64,000 nucleotides of DNA from Ammonifex thiophilus. Lineage in GTDB: Bacteria > Bacillota > Desulfotomaculia > Desulfotomaculales > Ammonificaceae. The stretch lies in the NCBI RefSeq assembly GCF_003368535.1, contig NZ_QSLN01000006.1:23297-87296 (forward strand), given 5' to 3'. The translations under genes and the position numbers were made by a program. The notes under the pieces are model-generated. The model did not search any database. It was not told the DNA's origin and worked only from the letters and a program-made list of their open reading frames with translations. Below, one piece after another: positions 1 to 9,030 of the stretch; the stretch's first letter is position 1; the number at the start of each line of letters is the position of its first letter.

Positions 1-528
1 GTGAACTTTGCCGAAGTAGCCCGATTCCCAGAGTTTGCGCTCAAAGACCCCGATGGCGGCAAAAGAGTTGGCCACCCCCTGGATGCTAACCATCGAGCCC
101 TGGGGCGGGATACCCGCTTTGGAGGCAGGTGGCTTCCCGGCCGTTTCTCCCTTCCCTCCGGCGGGCAACACCTCCAGCTGGGTGAGGGTAACCTCCTGGG
201 GACAAACGTTCCCGATGCCTTGGAGGATGATATGCCAGTTCTTGCGCCCCTGCACTATGGTGCTAAACTCCTTGAGGGTATTTTCCAACCGCACCCGCTC
301 GTTGTGGACGGCTTCGGCCGCCTGCAGCTGCACCTTCAGCCGGCTGAGCTCCTGATTCGAGCGGGAAAGCTCGGCCCTGGTGAGAAGAAAGTTGGCCAGG
401 AACCCACCATAGCCCAGCACGATGATCCCTCCCCCCAGAACCGCACCGGCCAGCTTCAGCAGCCGCCGCTTGTCGATCATCCCCTCAACTTGAAGGTGCG
501 GGGGCAAAAGGTTGACCTTGTAGTTCAC
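1..528 (-). CDS. pilN: Type IV pilus assembly protein PilN, partial (C-terminus beyond window)
   Basis: Inner-membrane component of the type IV pilus alignment complex; the PilN family binds the cytoplasmic actin-like PilM through a short N-terminal segment and pairs with PilO in the periplasm. The first residues carry the PilN-type motif NLLPP, followed by one hydrophobic segment at about residues 22-47 and then a coiled-coil-like stretch. The GTG start overlaps the pilM stop (GTGA), which indicates translational coupling. 176 codons are visible before the gene leaves the window at base 1. The call rests on the motif, the topology and the position directly after pilM. Confidence 0.8.
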   Translation of the reverse strand, partial: MNYKVNLLPPHLQVEGMIDKRRLLKLAGAVLGGGIIVLGYGGFLANFLLTRAELSRSNQELSRLKVQLQAAEAVHNERVRLENTLKEFSTIVQGRKNWHIILQGIGNVCPQEVTLTQLEVLPAGGKGETAGKPPASKAGIPPQGSMVSIQGVANSFAAIGVFERKLWESGYFGKVH

Positions 529-1526
529 ACCACCACCTCCCTGAGGGCCAGGCCCAGGGCCACGGCGTAGGCCGGGTCATAAGGAGCGGAGAACCTTAAA
601 GAAGGCGTGTCCACCGTCACCGGTAAGCCGAGCATTCCCTCTAAAAAAACCGGAAGGGGTCGAAATTTGGCGCCCCCTCCGCTCAAGATGACCCTTTTGA
701 CCGCCACTCCTTCTTGCGTGCTGCAGAACTCCAACGATCGCTTGATTTCTCTCCCTACCTCCAGAAGTCCGCCCCGAAAGGCTTCCGCCGCCGAGGGGTC
801 TTCGATGGTAGCCGCTGCCTCCAGCTTCATGCGCTCGGCTTCTTCGAAAGGCACCCCGTAGTGCTCCGAAGCCGAGCGGGTGAAGAGGTCTCCCCCGGCG
901 GAGAGGGTGCGCAGGAAAACGATCTGCCCATTCCGGGCCACCACTATTTGGGTAACGCGGGCCCCGATGTCCACCAGGGCGACTCCTCCCTCGCGCAGCT
1001 GGGGCCGGAAGAGGCGGTGCAGGGCGAAGGCGGGGTGATCGAGCACCCCCAGCACCAGGCCCGCCCGCCGGAAGAGCTCGTGGAACCGGTAGACTAGAGG
1101 AGCCGGGACGGCCAGGATGAGGCACTTTCTCCCCTCACCCCCTGCCTTGTCTTCCAGCCACACGGAGCGTATGATGAGCTCCTCCACCGGGGTGGGGAGG
1201 AAGCGCTCCACCTCCAGGCGCACCGCCTGCTCCCGCTCCCGGTCGCTCATGGGGGGCAGCCTGAGGATGCGGCTCACCACCTTGTCCCCCGGCAGGCAGG
1301 AGATGACCTCTTTTACCCCGGGGGCGAGCTCGCGCAGCACCTCCACCAGCTTTTCTTCATCGAACACATCCCCCCACACACCCGGCGGGCTGGGCAGGCG
1401 GCTGAGACGGATCACCTCCGGCCGGCCGCCGGCGAGCTCCACCTCGGCCAGCTTGGTTTCCGCCGTCCCCACATCTATGCCCACGAAGCGGGTCTTGCGG
1501 GGGAGGATTTTGCTAAGCCAGCCCAA
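525..1526 (-). CDS. pilM: Type IV pilus assembly protein PilM (actin-like ATPase)
   Basis: Cytoplasmic actin-fold ATPase that anchors PilN/PilO to the pilus motor. The phosphate-1 loop VGIDVGTAETKLAEVE lies near the N-terminus, with a second phosphate-type strand VALVDIGARVTQIVV in the middle and an adenosine-type motif SGGGAKF towards the end. I place the start at a TTG about 7 nt after a good AAGGAGG site; the frame stays open upstream to 1616, but that extension overlaps the preceding gene and is not PilM-like. The resulting 333 aa is normal for the family. It lies between the PilX-like gene and pilN. Confidence 0.88.
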   Translation of the reverse strand: MGWLSKILPRKTRFVGIDVGTAETKLAEVELAGGRPEVIRLSRLPSPPGVWGDVFDEEKLVEVLRELAPGVKEVISCLPGDKVVSRILRLPPMSDREREQAVRLEVERFLPTPVEELIIRSVWLEDKAGGEGRKCLILAVPAPLVYRFHELFRRAGLVLGVLDHPAFALHRLFRPQLREGGVALVDIGARVTQIVVARNGQIVFLRTLSAGGDLFTRSASEHYGVPFEEAERMKLEAAATIEDPSAAEAFRGGLLEVGREIKRSLEFCSTQEGVAVKRVILSGGGAKFRPLPVFLEGMLGLPVTVDTPSLRFSAPYDPAYAVALGLALREVVV

Positions 1527-1545
1527 ACACGGCACCTCCTTTGCG

Positions 1546-3129
1546 CTACTCAACTTCCCAGGAATCGAGGCGGTAGCCCCCCATGGGCGTGGCGGGCGGG
1601 ATGGAGGCGCGGGCATAATTCACGTTGATGATCCCTTCGATGGTCACTGGCCCCCCGGCCGCCACCCAGTCGAGGTCGGTGGTGTCAATCCCCGTGCACT
1701 TAAAGGTGAAGCTGCCGGTGGCCAGGGCGGAAAGGCGCCCCCCCAAAGCCACGTCCGAGGTGTATTTGATGTCCCCGTTGACGGCGAAGAGGCCGAAGTC
1801 GTTTTTCACGGCGTGGGTATCCACTTTTACCCCGAACAGATTAAATATGCCGCAGTCGAGAGTGATGCTGTCGGCCACGATGGTCGCCGGCTGGGAGGAC
1901 TTCACTTGGAGAACGGCCAGAGGCTGTCCAAGAAACTCGACAAAGGTAACCGTGGCCTTTCCTTTGTACTTGCTCTGGTAAGAGTTGATCACGTCTTGTT
2001 TCCAGGCATCGTACGCAGCCTTGAAAGCCTGATTAAAGTCCAGCGGGCCGTTCACCACCGCCAGGAAGCTATTGTGGTTGGGATCGGTCAAATCCAGCTC
2101 CGCTCCGTTGACCCAGACGGTGACCACGGCGCCGCCGGTCAAGGGATCAGGAGCCTCTATCACAGAGTAATCCCATTTGATGCCCTTCTGCGGGTCCTTG
2201 AACCAGTCGAGGGCGCTGTTGAAGTAGTACCCCCGGCTCCGGGCCTCCTGCTCCACCTGGCTGTACCAGACCGTCCCCTTCCCCACTTTAGGAAAAGAGG
2301 GTAGCGGAAAACCGGGTATGCTCTGGCAGTTTTCGTGAATACGCTGGGGATCGATAAGGCCGAGCCAGGAACTCCAGTAGGGCAATTTCACCTTTCCCCC
2401 GGCGTAGATGTCGCCCTTCCAGGTACAAAGGCTCCCGAGCCGAGTCAAGCCGGTGAGATCCACATCCTTGCCGGCCTTGATCTCGCCCGAACCTGCAGTT
2501 AGGCCGGCGCTCAGCACCACGTTCCCCCCGGCGTAGATCCCGCCGGTGAAGTCCTGTATGCCCCCGCTTACAGAAATGTCTCCCTGCCGGGCCAGAAAGG
2601 AGCCCCTGGTCACGGTGATCACCCCCTTCATTGCCACCGACCGGTCCGACTTGACCCCCGGGCCGCCGTAGGAGAGGAAAGGGTCGGGCAGAAGCTCCAC
2701 CTTGGCCTTTACGGTGCGGCGGGCCTGGGCCTGGCCGGGCCTGGGATTCTCCGGGTACACGCCGGTGGAGGTGATGTAGGCGAAGATGCCCTCCGCGCTT
2801 TTGGGATCGTTGGGATCTCTTTTCTCTTTTTTGATTTCGACCTCAACCTTCTCGATCTTCCCGCCGCCGAAGGGGGTGTTCTGGTAATAGGGGCCGGAAG
2901 CGGGCAGGGCCAGGGGGTAAGGCTTGTTGCTCTGGCGGAACTGGGTCAGCACCTTCTCCACCCCGGCCTCGGCGATGTAGTAGGCCTTCTCCCGGGCTTC
3001 CTCCAGGGTGACCAGGCGGTTCTGCTGCAGGGCGGCCGCCACCGCCGCCGTCCCGGCGATGAAGAGCACCGTGGACAGAATCAGCACCAGGGCCAGGGCT
3101 TGTCCCCGCTCGTCGCGCCAGCCTCTCAT
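1546..3129 (-). CDS. PilX-like type IV pilus assembly protein
   Basis: The N-terminus has the PilX pattern: a short basic/acidic head (DERGQALALVLILS), one hydrophobic helix to about residue 35, then the amphipathic segment YIAEAGVEKVLTQF typical of PilX/minor-pilin helices. It lacks the usual Gly-Phe prepilin cleavage site. The remaining ~450 residues form a Gly/Ser/Thr-rich extracytoplasmic domain with repeated short strands, which I read as a beta-helix or bactofilin-like surface. Its start overlaps the stop of the preceding minor prepilin (ATGA). Probably a minor pilin or pilus-tip component; the large domain is unassigned. Confidence 0.72.
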   Translation of the reverse strand: MRGWRDERGQALALVLILSTVLFIAGTAAVAAALQQNRLVTLEEAREKAYYIAEAGVEKVLTQFRQSNKPYPLALPASGPYYQNTPFGGGKIEKVEVEIKKEKRDPNDPKSAEGIFAYITSTGVYPENPRPGQAQARRTVKAKVELLPDPFLSYGGPGVKSDRSVAMKGVITVTRGSFLARQGDISVSGGIQDFTGGIYAGGNVVLSAGLTAGSGEIKAGKDVDLTGLTRLGSLCTWKGDIYAGGKVKLPYWSSWLGLIDPQRIHENCQSIPGFPLPSFPKVGKGTVWYSQVEQEARSRGYYFNSALDWFKDPQKGIKWDYSVIEAPDPLTGGAVVTVWVNGAELDLTDPNHNSFLAVVNGPLDFNQAFKAAYDAWKQDVINSYQSKYKGKATVTFVEFLGQPLAVLQVKSSQPATIVADSITLDCGIFNLFGVKVDTHAVKNDFGLFAVNGDIKYTSDVALGGRLSALATGSFTFKCTGIDTTDLDWVAAGGPVTIEGIINVNYARASIPPATPMGGYRLDSWEVE

Positions 3130-3611
3130 CCTTGCTCACCTACCTTCACGCACGCCTGGGTGGAGAGGGTGAGCTCCCCCGAGTGCAGGTACTCACCCGT
3201 TAAGACCACGCTCACCGCTTTACCCTCGACCCTGAAGACCGCTTCCTTGACCACCGGCGCGGTGATGGGCTGGCCGTCCTCCTTGAGCTCGCGGGAGCCG
3301 GGATCGAAAACGTAGGTGCGAGCGGTGCCGTCAGGCATGGTCACCTTGATGCTCTTAAAGCCCTTGGCCGGGGCCTTGGGGTCGACGGGGTCCACCGCCA
3401 CCACCTCCTTGGCCCCCCGCACCCTTAGAGTGATGCGGTCGAGGGCCGAGCGCAGGTTGGCCTCCACCTCCTGCCGCTGGAGCTCCTGCCAGTAGCTGCG
3501 GTAGCCGGCCGAAACAAGGTAAAAAAGGGCCACAGAAAGCATGGAGAAGACGGTCAGCGCCACCAGCACCTCCAGCAGGGTGAAGCCCTTCTCTTCTCTG
3601 AGCCACCTCAT
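3126..3611 (-). CDS. Minor prepilin (PilW/GspJ-like)
   Basis: Type IV prepilin-like protein. The leader ends in EKG before FTLLEVLVALTVF, so the prepilin peptidase site G^F and the conserved Glu at +5 are present, followed by one hydrophobic helix. The body is about 130 residues and Val/Lys-rich. The start at 3611 is chosen because it overlaps the upstream PilV-like stop (ATGA); an upstream Met at 3623 would overlap more. It is likely a minor pilin incorporated during initiation of assembly. Confidence 0.78.
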   Translation of the reverse strand: MRWLREEKGFTLLEVLVALTVFSMLSVALFYLVSAGYRSYWQELQRQEVEANLRSALDRITLRVRGAKEVVAVDPVDPKAPAKGFKSIKVTMPDGTARTYVFDPGSRELKEDGQPITAPVVKEAVFRVEGKAVSVVLTGEYLHSGELTLSTQACVKVGEQG

Positions 3612-4180
3612 GTTCCCTTCCACCTCTCGCAGGTGAGCTGCACTTCCCGCTCCCCCCAGGGAGTGCGGTACTTGACCACCACCTTCACTTCCTCCAGGCC
3701 CGCCGGGGAGGAAGGCGTGGCGGTCACCGCCACCTTCTCAACGTCCCCGAGCTCGCTCCCCAGCCGGAAGACCAGGTAGCGGGAGGAGGTGTCGGGAGTG
3801 GAGCTCCAGGATGGGGCCACATAGGCGGTGCGGGAGGAGCCCACGTAGCTCTGAATCTTCCTCACCTGCCCCTGCCCCGCTCCCTCGACGACGGCGAGGC
3901 AAAAGCCTTTGTAGGCGTCGTCCCGGTCATCGGCCTTGTTTTCCAGCACGATGTAGTCCGAGCCCGCGCCCCGCACCTGGCCCTCCCACTCCACCGGGCT
4001 GGCCTTTACCGCCTCCATCACCGCCCGCGCCAGGCACAGGGCCTCCTGCTTGCCGGAGCCGGCGGCGGAGGCCATGCGCCCGGAGAGGAAGAGGCTGAAA
4101 AGCCCCAAAGACAGGACGGCGAAGAGGCAGAGGGCCACCACTACTTCCAGAAGCGACATGCCGCGCTCGTCCACGGCCAT
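3608..4180 (-). CDS. Minor prepilin (PilV/GspI-like)
   Basis: The leader DERG is followed by MSLLEVVVALCLF, a prepilin cleavage site with Met at +1 (common in PilV/GspI) and Glu at +5, then a hydrophobic helix. The remaining ~150 residues form a small globular domain ending in a Lys/Arg-rich tail. It is coupled by a 4-nt overlap to the next minor prepilin and separated from the major pilin gene upstream by a strong hairpin at 4205-4240. Inferred to be a minor pilin. Confidence 0.75.
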   Translation of the reverse strand: MAVDERGMSLLEVVVALCLFAVLSLGLFSLFLSGRMASAAGSGKQEALCLARAVMEAVKASPVEWEGQVRGAGSDYIVLENKADDRDDAYKGFCLAVVEGAGQGQVRKIQSYVGSSRTAYVAPSWSSTPDTSSRYLVFRLGSELGDVEKVAVTATPSSPAGLEEVKVVVKYRTPWGEREVQLTCERWKGT

Positions 4181-4204
4181 CAGTCCTTCTCGCCGGTTTA
4201 TTGG

Positions 4205-4240
4205 TCGGGGAGGGAGAGGGAGCTCCCCCTCCCTCCCCGA
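4205..4240 (-). terminator. Strong hairpin between major pilin and minor-pilin genes (attenuator or mRNA stabiliser)
   Basis: An 11-bp perfect stem (TCGGGGAGGGA paired with TCCCTCCCCGA) encloses a second GC-rich palindrome GGGAGCTCCC. It begins a few bases after the major pilin stop. On the minus strand it is not followed by a U-run, so a full intrinsic terminator is unlikely. It could stabilise the 3' end of the pilin message or partly reduce read-through, which would explain how one operon gives much pilin and little minor pilin. Confidence 0.6.
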
Positions 4241-4247
4241 GGGAAAG

Positions 4248-4661
4248 TTACTTCTTCACCACTGTAATTTCGCTCTTCCCATTATTGCCGGTAGCCTTTA
4301 CGACAACCTTCGTACCACCGGTTGTTGCAAGGGTGTAATTATCATCGCCACTTGTTGTATACTTGTAATCACCGCCCCAGGGATCTTTGACCGAGATGTC
4401 CACCCCTGCCGTGTCAAGATCATTTCCGCTCGGATACTTTCCGTACTGCGCGTAGTAAGCGTCAAGCGCTCCAGCTGCAGTAGTTAAAAAGCTCTCAGCC
4501 TTTGTGATCCTAGCCTTCTCGACATATCCCAAGTAGAGCCAGATACCTCCAGCGATGAGCACGGCGATGACGATCAGGACCACCATCATTTCCACCATGG
4601 TGAAGCCCCGCTCGTCCCGCCCCTTACCGCGAAGGGAGCGGCAAAGCTTGTAAAAAGACAC
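4248..4661 (-). CDS. Major type IV pilin / GspG-like prepilin
   Basis: The prepilin leader ends DERG before FTMVEMMVVLIVIAVLIA, giving a standard cleavage site, Glu at +5 and a long hydrophobic helix. The mature protein is about 120 residues with a GspG-like pattern (AYYAQYGKYP and DPWGGDYKYT), as in short pseudopilins and Clostridial major pilins. I choose the GTG at 4661, about 9 nt after GAAGGAGG; the TTG at 4670 sits on the ribosome-binding site. Base composition is noticeably more AT-rich than in its neighbours, typical of variable, highly expressed pilin. Single small pilin with a downstream hairpin suggests it is the main subunit. Confidence 0.82.
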   Translation of the reverse strand: MSFYKLCRSLRGKGRDERGFTMVEMMVVLIVIAVLIAGGIWLYLGYVEKARITKAESFLTTAAGALDAYYAQYGKYPSGNDLDTAGVDISVKDPWGGDYKYTTSGDDNYTLATTGGTKVVVKATGNNGKSEITVVKK

Positions 4662-4759
4662 TTTTATCAACCTCCTTCAGACAAATTTGCTTGGAGTTCG
4701 CGCTTCTCCCTGCGAACCGGATAGCGCAACCATCCGGAGAGACTCCTTACCACCCCCCT

Positions 4760-5989
4760 TCACATCCCCGGCGCCTGGGCCGACAAAGCCCCCGGCAGGC
4801 TGAAGAGCGGCAGGTAGATGGAGAGGGCGATCAATCCCACCAGCACCCCCACCCCGATGATGAGGAAGGGCTCTACCAGGGTGGAGAAGCGGTTCACCGT
4901 GCCTTCCACCTCCCGCTCGAAGAAGTCCCCCAGCTTGGCCAAAAGCCCGTCGAGATTCCCCGACTCCTCCCCCACCGCCACCATGCTCACCGCCAGGGGC
5001 GGGAAGAAGGTGCCCCGGGCCATCAGGACGGAGAGCCGCTCGCCCCGCCTCACTCCCTCCTCCATGGCCGCCACCTCCTTCACCGCCGGGGAAAGCCCCA
5101 GGACCCGCCCGGCGACGGCCAGGCCCTGCAGGAGGGGAACGCCGGTGGCCAGCAAGGTGGAGAGAGTGGAGGCGAAGCGGGCCACCGCGCTCTTCCGCAG
5201 AAGCCCTCCCACCACCGGCAGGCGCAAGAGGAACCGGTCCCACCGCTCCTTGCCCTTTGGGGTGCGCAGGTAATAGCGCAGGCCGACCACCCCGCCGACC
5301 AGGGCCAGCAGGAAGAGGTACCAGTAGTGGATGAGGCCGTAGCTCAACCCCATCACGATGCGGGTGGGAAGGGGCAGAGGAACGTTCATCTGCCGGAAGA
5401 TGTCGGCGAAGATGGGGACGATGAGCACCAGGAGGGCCACGGCCACCACCACCGCTATCCCCGCCACCAGCAGGGGGTAGGAGGTGGCGGTCTTCAACTT
5501 GTCGGTGAGGTCCGCCTGCCGCTCAAAATATCCAGCCAGGCGCCCCAGCGCCTTATCCAGAGTGCCGGAAGCCTCGCCCACGGCCACCATACTCAAGAAG
5601 ATCTCCGGCAAAATATCCCGGTGGTGGTCGAAAGCTTCCGCCAGGCCCCGCCCCTTCTGCACCTCCGCCACCACTTGCTCCAGGCACTCTCTCAGCCGCC
5701 GGTTCTCCGTCTGCCGCACCAGCACCCGCAAAGCAGGGAGGAGGGGCACCCCCGCGTCCAGCAGGGTGGCGAACTGGCGCGCCAGCACGGCCATGTCCCG
5801 GCTCTTCACCTTCAGCCGCAAGAGCGCCCCCAGATCGAGCTTGTACTCCCTCAGGGGCCTGAGCTCCACGGGGAAGAGCTGGCGCTCGCGCAGCACGGCC
5901 GCAGCGGCGCTTGTGCTCTCCGCCTCCACCTGCCCCTTGACCAGCCGGCCGGAAAGGTCGCGCGCCCGGTAGTAAAACTTCTGCGGCAT
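4760..5989 (-). CDS. pilC: Type IV pilus platform protein PilC (GspF family)
   Basis: Polytopic inner-membrane platform on which the PilB and PilT motors act. The protein is 409 aa, the usual length, with two related GspF domains; each repeat carries a motif of the type VAVGEASGTLDKALGRLA or VAVGEESGNLDGLLAKLG, and three strongly hydrophobic stretches are visible. It starts just after pilT ends (4-nt gap), in the motor block pilB-pilT-pilC. Confidence 0.92.
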   Translation of the reverse strand: MPQKFYYRARDLSGRLVKGQVEAESTSAAAAVLRERQLFPVELRPLREYKLDLGALLRLKVKSRDMAVLARQFATLLDAGVPLLPALRVLVRQTENRRLRECLEQVVAEVQKGRGLAEAFDHHRDILPEIFLSMVAVGEASGTLDKALGRLAGYFERQADLTDKLKTATSYPLLVAGIAVVVAVALLVLIVPIFADIFRQMNVPLPLPTRIVMGLSYGLIHYWYLFLLALVGGVVGLRYYLRTPKGKERWDRFLLRLPVVGGLLRKSAVARFASTLSTLLATGVPLLQGLAVAGRVLGLSPAVKEVAAMEEGVRRGERLSVLMARGTFFPPLAVSMVAVGEESGNLDGLLAKLGDFFEREVEGTVNRFSTLVEPFLIIGVGVLVGLIALSIYLPLFSLPGALSAQAPGM

Positions 5990-5993
5990 CCTT

Positions 5994-7091
5994 TCACACC
6001 CCCACCAGTCTCTGAAGTAGCTCCGGGTCGCGGGCCCGGTTTAAAAGCTCCTCGCGGGAAATCAGCCCCTGGCGGTAGAGAGAAGCCAGGGCTGCGTCCA
6101 TGGTCTGCATTCCCCAGCGTCCCCCGGTCTGCAGGTGGGAAGTTATCTGGTAGGTCTTCCCCTCCCGGATGAGGTTGCGGATGGCGGGAGTGGCCACCAT
6201 GATCTCCAGGGCCAGCACCCTCCCCTTCCCGTCGGCGCGGGGCAGCAAAAGCTGCGAGATCACCCCCTCGATCACGTTGGCCAGCTGCACCCTTATCTGC
6301 TGCTGCTGGCCGGGAGGGAAGACGTCCACGATCCGGTCCACCGTCTCCGCCGCCGAGACGGTGTGCAAGGTGGCCAGCACCAGGTGTCCCGTCTCCGCCG
6401 CCGTTATGGCCGTGGCGATGGTCTCCAGGTCCCGCATCTCCCCCACCATGATCACGTCCGGGTCCTCCCTCAAAGCCGCCCGGAGGGCCCGGGCGAAAGA
6501 CTTGGTGTCCTGGCCCACCTCCCGCTGGTTGACGATGCTCTTCTCGTGCCGGTGCAGGTACTCGATGGGGTCCTCCAGGGTGATGATGTGCAACCGCTTC
6601 TCCCGGTTGATGAGGTTGATCATGGCGGCCAAAGTGGTGGACTTGCCCGAACCGGTGGGGCCGGTCACCAGCACCAGGCCCGCCGGGCGCCGCGCCAAAT
6701 AGGCCACCACCTCGGGCAGCCCCAGCTCCTGGAAGGTGGGGATGCGGGAGCTGAGGATACGGAGAGCCAAAGCCACGCTCCCCCGCTGTTTGAAGATGTT
6801 GGCCCGCACCCGCGCCACCCCGGGAAAGCCGAAGGAGAAGTCTATCTCCCCCTCCTGCTCGAAGCGGGCGAACTGCTGGGGGGTCATGACCTCCTGGGCC
6901 AGCCGGAGGGTGTCCTCCGGCGTGAGGGGGCGGGTGAACTCCTCCTTCACCCCCAGCCCCTCGCGCAGGCAAGGGTCGTCAAGGGGGTAAAGTACGCCGT
7001 TTATGCGGAAAACGGGCGGCTTACCTGCGGTGAAATGGACGTCGGAAGCCTCGAACCTCACGGCCAGCTCGACCAACTCGGCCAGGCGCAT
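5994..7091 (-). CDS. pilT: Twitching/retraction ATPase PilT
   Basis: Hexameric ATPase that powers pilus retraction. Its N-terminus has the PilT PAS-like segment (SDVHFTAGKPPVFRINGVL), Walker A GPTGSGKS at about residues 141-148, an Asp-box DPDVIMVGEMRD and a His-box GHLVLATLHT. At 365 aa it is of normal length. Stop of pilB and start of pilT are adjacent, so the motors are coordinately translated. Confidence 0.93.
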   Translation of the reverse strand: MRLAELVELAVRFEASDVHFTAGKPPVFRINGVLYPLDDPCLREGLGVKEEFTRPLTPEDTLRLAQEVMTPQQFARFEQEGEIDFSFGFPGVARVRANIFKQRGSVALALRILSSRIPTFQELGLPEVVAYLARRPAGLVLVTGPTGSGKSTTLAAMINLINREKRLHIITLEDPIEYLHRHEKSIVNQREVGQDTKSFARALRAALREDPDVIMVGEMRDLETIATAITAAETGHLVLATLHTVSAAETVDRIVDVFPPGQQQQIRVQLANVIEGVISQLLLPRADGKGRVLALEIMVATPAIRNLIREGKTYQITSHLQTGGRWGMQTMDAALASLYRQGLISREELLNRARDPELLQRLVGV

Positions 7092-8756
7092 TTAATCTCC
7101 CTCCTGATAAAGCACCCGCATGACCTCGGCCACAGAAGTGATGCCCTGCAGAACCTTGCTCACCGCGTCCTCCTTGAGCGAGATCATTCCCTCCTGCAGA
7201 GCCGCCCGGCGCAGCTCTTCGGCAGGAGCCTTACTCAAGACCAGGCGTTGAAGACGAGGAGAAACCCGCAGCACCTCGTGCACCGCCACCCGGCCGCGGT
7301 AGCCGGTGTAGCGGCAGTAATCGCACCCGCGCCCCCGGTAGACGGGACCGTTGAGCTTCTCTTTGCCCAGAAAGGCCATCTCCGGCTCGGAAGGCTCGTG
7401 AGGCTCGCGGCAGCGAGGACAAATGGTGCGCACCAGGCGCTGCGCCACCACCCCCAGGACTGAAGAGGCCACCATGAAGGGCTCCACTCCCATGTCCAGA
7501 AGGCGGGTAAGCGCTCCGGGGGCGTCGTTGGTGTGCAAGGTGGAAAGGACCAGGTGGCCGGTGGTGGCCGCCTGCACGGCGATCTCCGCCGTCTCCAGAT
7601 CCCGGATTTCCCCCACCATGATGATGTCCGGGTCCTGCCGCAAGATGGAACGGAGGTAGGTGGCGAACGTTGCCCCCGCCTTGACATTCACCTGCGCCTG
7701 GTTTATCCCCTCCAGCACGTACTCCACCGGGTCTTCCACGGTGATGATGTTTTTCTCCACGCTGTTGAGATAGGAAAGGGCCGCGTAAAGAGTGGTAGTC
7801 TTGCCCGAGCCGGTGGGGCCGGTGAGCAGGACCATGCCGTAGGAGCTGTGGAGGAAGCTCTTAAAAACGGCCAGATTCTGAGGCGAGAAGCCCAGGTTTT
7901 CTAGGGTGAAACTCTTGAGCTGCTCCTTATCGAGCAGCCTTATCACCACCTTTTCCCCGAAGATAGTGGGGAAGGTGGAAACCCGGAGGTCCAGCTCCTT
8001 TCCTCCCGCCCGCGTGAGAATGCGCCCGTCCTGGGGCAGGCGGCGCTCGGCGATGTCCATATTGGCCATGATCTTGATGCGGGCCACTAAGGGAGGGGCC
8101 ATGCGGCGGGGAAGGCGCATCACCTCGTGCAGGACGCCGTCTACCCGGTAACGCACTCGCACCTCGTTTTCAAAGGGCTCTATGTGAATGTCGCTGGCCT
8201 GCTCGTCCACCGCCCCGGAAATCAGGGAGTTGACCAACTGCACAATAGGAGCCCGGTCCACCAAAGCTTCCTCTATCTCCGTCTCTTCGGCCGAAACCCC
8301 GAGCTCTTCCAGAGCCCTTTCCACCTCGGGCAGGCCGTAGTGGCGGTTGATGAGGGCCCTTATCTCCCTCTCTTCGGCCCTCACCGGTTCAACTTCCAGG
8401 CCGGTGAGCAAGCGCAGGTCGTCGATGGTGGTGATGTCCAGCGGGTTGGCCATGAGGAGGAAAAGCCGGTTTCCCTCTTTCTTCAAGGGGAAAACCTTGC
8501 GGTTACGGGCCAACTCTTCGGGCACAAGGCTTAAAAGCTCGGGGGGAACCCGCAACTCCCTGGTGACAGAAGGGCTTATTCCCAGCGCCCGGTTGAGATC
8601 CTCCTCGCTTATCGCGCCCATGCGCACCAGCACCTGGCCCAAGAGTTCCCCCGTGCGGGCCTGGATCTTTAAGGCTTCCTCCAACTGCTCCCGCGTTATG
8701 AGGCCCTCTTCTAAGAGCCTCTCGCCCAGGCGCTTTCTTCTTTTTTCCAACACCAA
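7092..8756 (-). CDS. pilB: Type IV pilus extension ATPase PilB
   Basis: Extension motor for pilus assembly. It has an N-terminal MshEN/GspE-N region (RLGERLLEEGLITREQLEEA), which in some family members binds cyclic-di-GMP, then Walker A GPTGSGKTTTLY, the Asp-box DPDIIMVGEIRD, His-box GHLVLSTLHT, and the tetracysteine metal site made by CPRC and CDYC. The frame opens at a GTG at 8777, but a strong GGAGG at about 8765 fits a TTG at 8756 better; the start is therefore uncertain by several codons. First gene of the pilus operon. Confidence 0.9.
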   Translation of the reverse strand: MVLEKRRKRLGERLLEEGLITREQLEEALKIQARTGELLGQVLVRMGAISEEDLNRALGISPSVTRELRVPPELLSLVPEELARNRKVFPLKKEGNRLFLLMANPLDITTIDDLRLLTGLEVEPVRAEEREIRALINRHYGLPEVERALEELGVSAEETEIEEALVDRAPIVQLVNSLISGAVDEQASDIHIEPFENEVRVRYRVDGVLHEVMRLPRRMAPPLVARIKIMANMDIAERRLPQDGRILTRAGGKELDLRVSTFPTIFGEKVVIRLLDKEQLKSFTLENLGFSPQNLAVFKSFLHSSYGMVLLTGPTGSGKTTTLYAALSYLNSVEKNIITVEDPVEYVLEGINQAQVNVKAGATFATYLRSILRQDPDIIMVGEIRDLETAEIAVQAATTGHLVLSTLHTNDAPGALTRLLDMGVEPFMVASSVLGVVAQRLVRTICPRCREPHEPSEPEMAFLGKEKLNGPVYRGRGCDYCRYTGYRGRVAVHEVLRVSPRLQRLVLSKAPAEELRRAALQEGMISLKEDAVSKVLQGITSVAEVMRVLYQEGD

Positions 8757-8880
8757 ATGCAAAAACCTCCTGCCCACCAGGGCCGTTTACTACATTCTTT
8801 TCATCTTTTCCTCGGCTGGATAGTATTTCGCTGTAAGTTCCCTTTCTCCTTCCATCGGCCCAGAACTTTCCTCGCCGAAG

Positions 8881-8908
8881 AGGATAGCGGAGGTAAAAAA
8901 CAAAGCAA
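8881..8908 (-). promoter_or_regulatory. Possible promoter of the pilus operon
   Basis: On the minus strand TTGCTT is followed by 16 nt and TATCCT, a fair sigma-A type match, about 125 nt before pilB and just after the terminator of the tRNA unit. The leader between it and pilB includes a small CCTC-TTCGGC-GAGG hairpin. Only the sequence match and the position support it. Confidence 0.35.
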
Positions 8909-8918
8909 ATTTTCTCGA

Positions 8919-8967
8919 AAAAAACAAAGCCCCTTCCGGCCGGGCGGAACCCGGCACCCGAAGGGGT
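8919..8967 (-). terminator. Rho-independent terminator of the tRNA/DUF2283 transcription unit
   Basis: On the minus strand AACCCCTT ... AAGGGG closes a GC-rich stem with an inner CCGGG/CCCGG helix, followed at once by a U-rich run. It lies 64 nt beyond the DUF2283 stop and before the pilus promoter region. Confidence 0.75.
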
Positions 8968-9030
8968 TACGAAAACAGCTTTGCCGCTCCACTCCTGAAA
9001 GACCATACTTAATCTTAGCAGTTCGTGATC

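Noticed and set aside
1117..2304. A 395-codon plus-strand open frame over pilM/PilX-like
   Set aside because: Low-complexity Ser/Arg/Pro composition, no start context; shadow of the minus-strand genes.
4691..6172. A 493-codon plus-strand open frame over pilC
   Set aside because: It is rich in His/Gln/Gly/Pro as antisense frames of GC-rich genes are, has no family features, and covers well-supported pilC/pilT on the minus strand.
8778..8930. A cyclic-di-GMP or other riboswitch before pilB
   Set aside because: The leader has a small hairpin but none of the conserved GEMM motifs; a GAGGAAAGT stretch recalls RNase P RNA but the rest of that RNA is absent.
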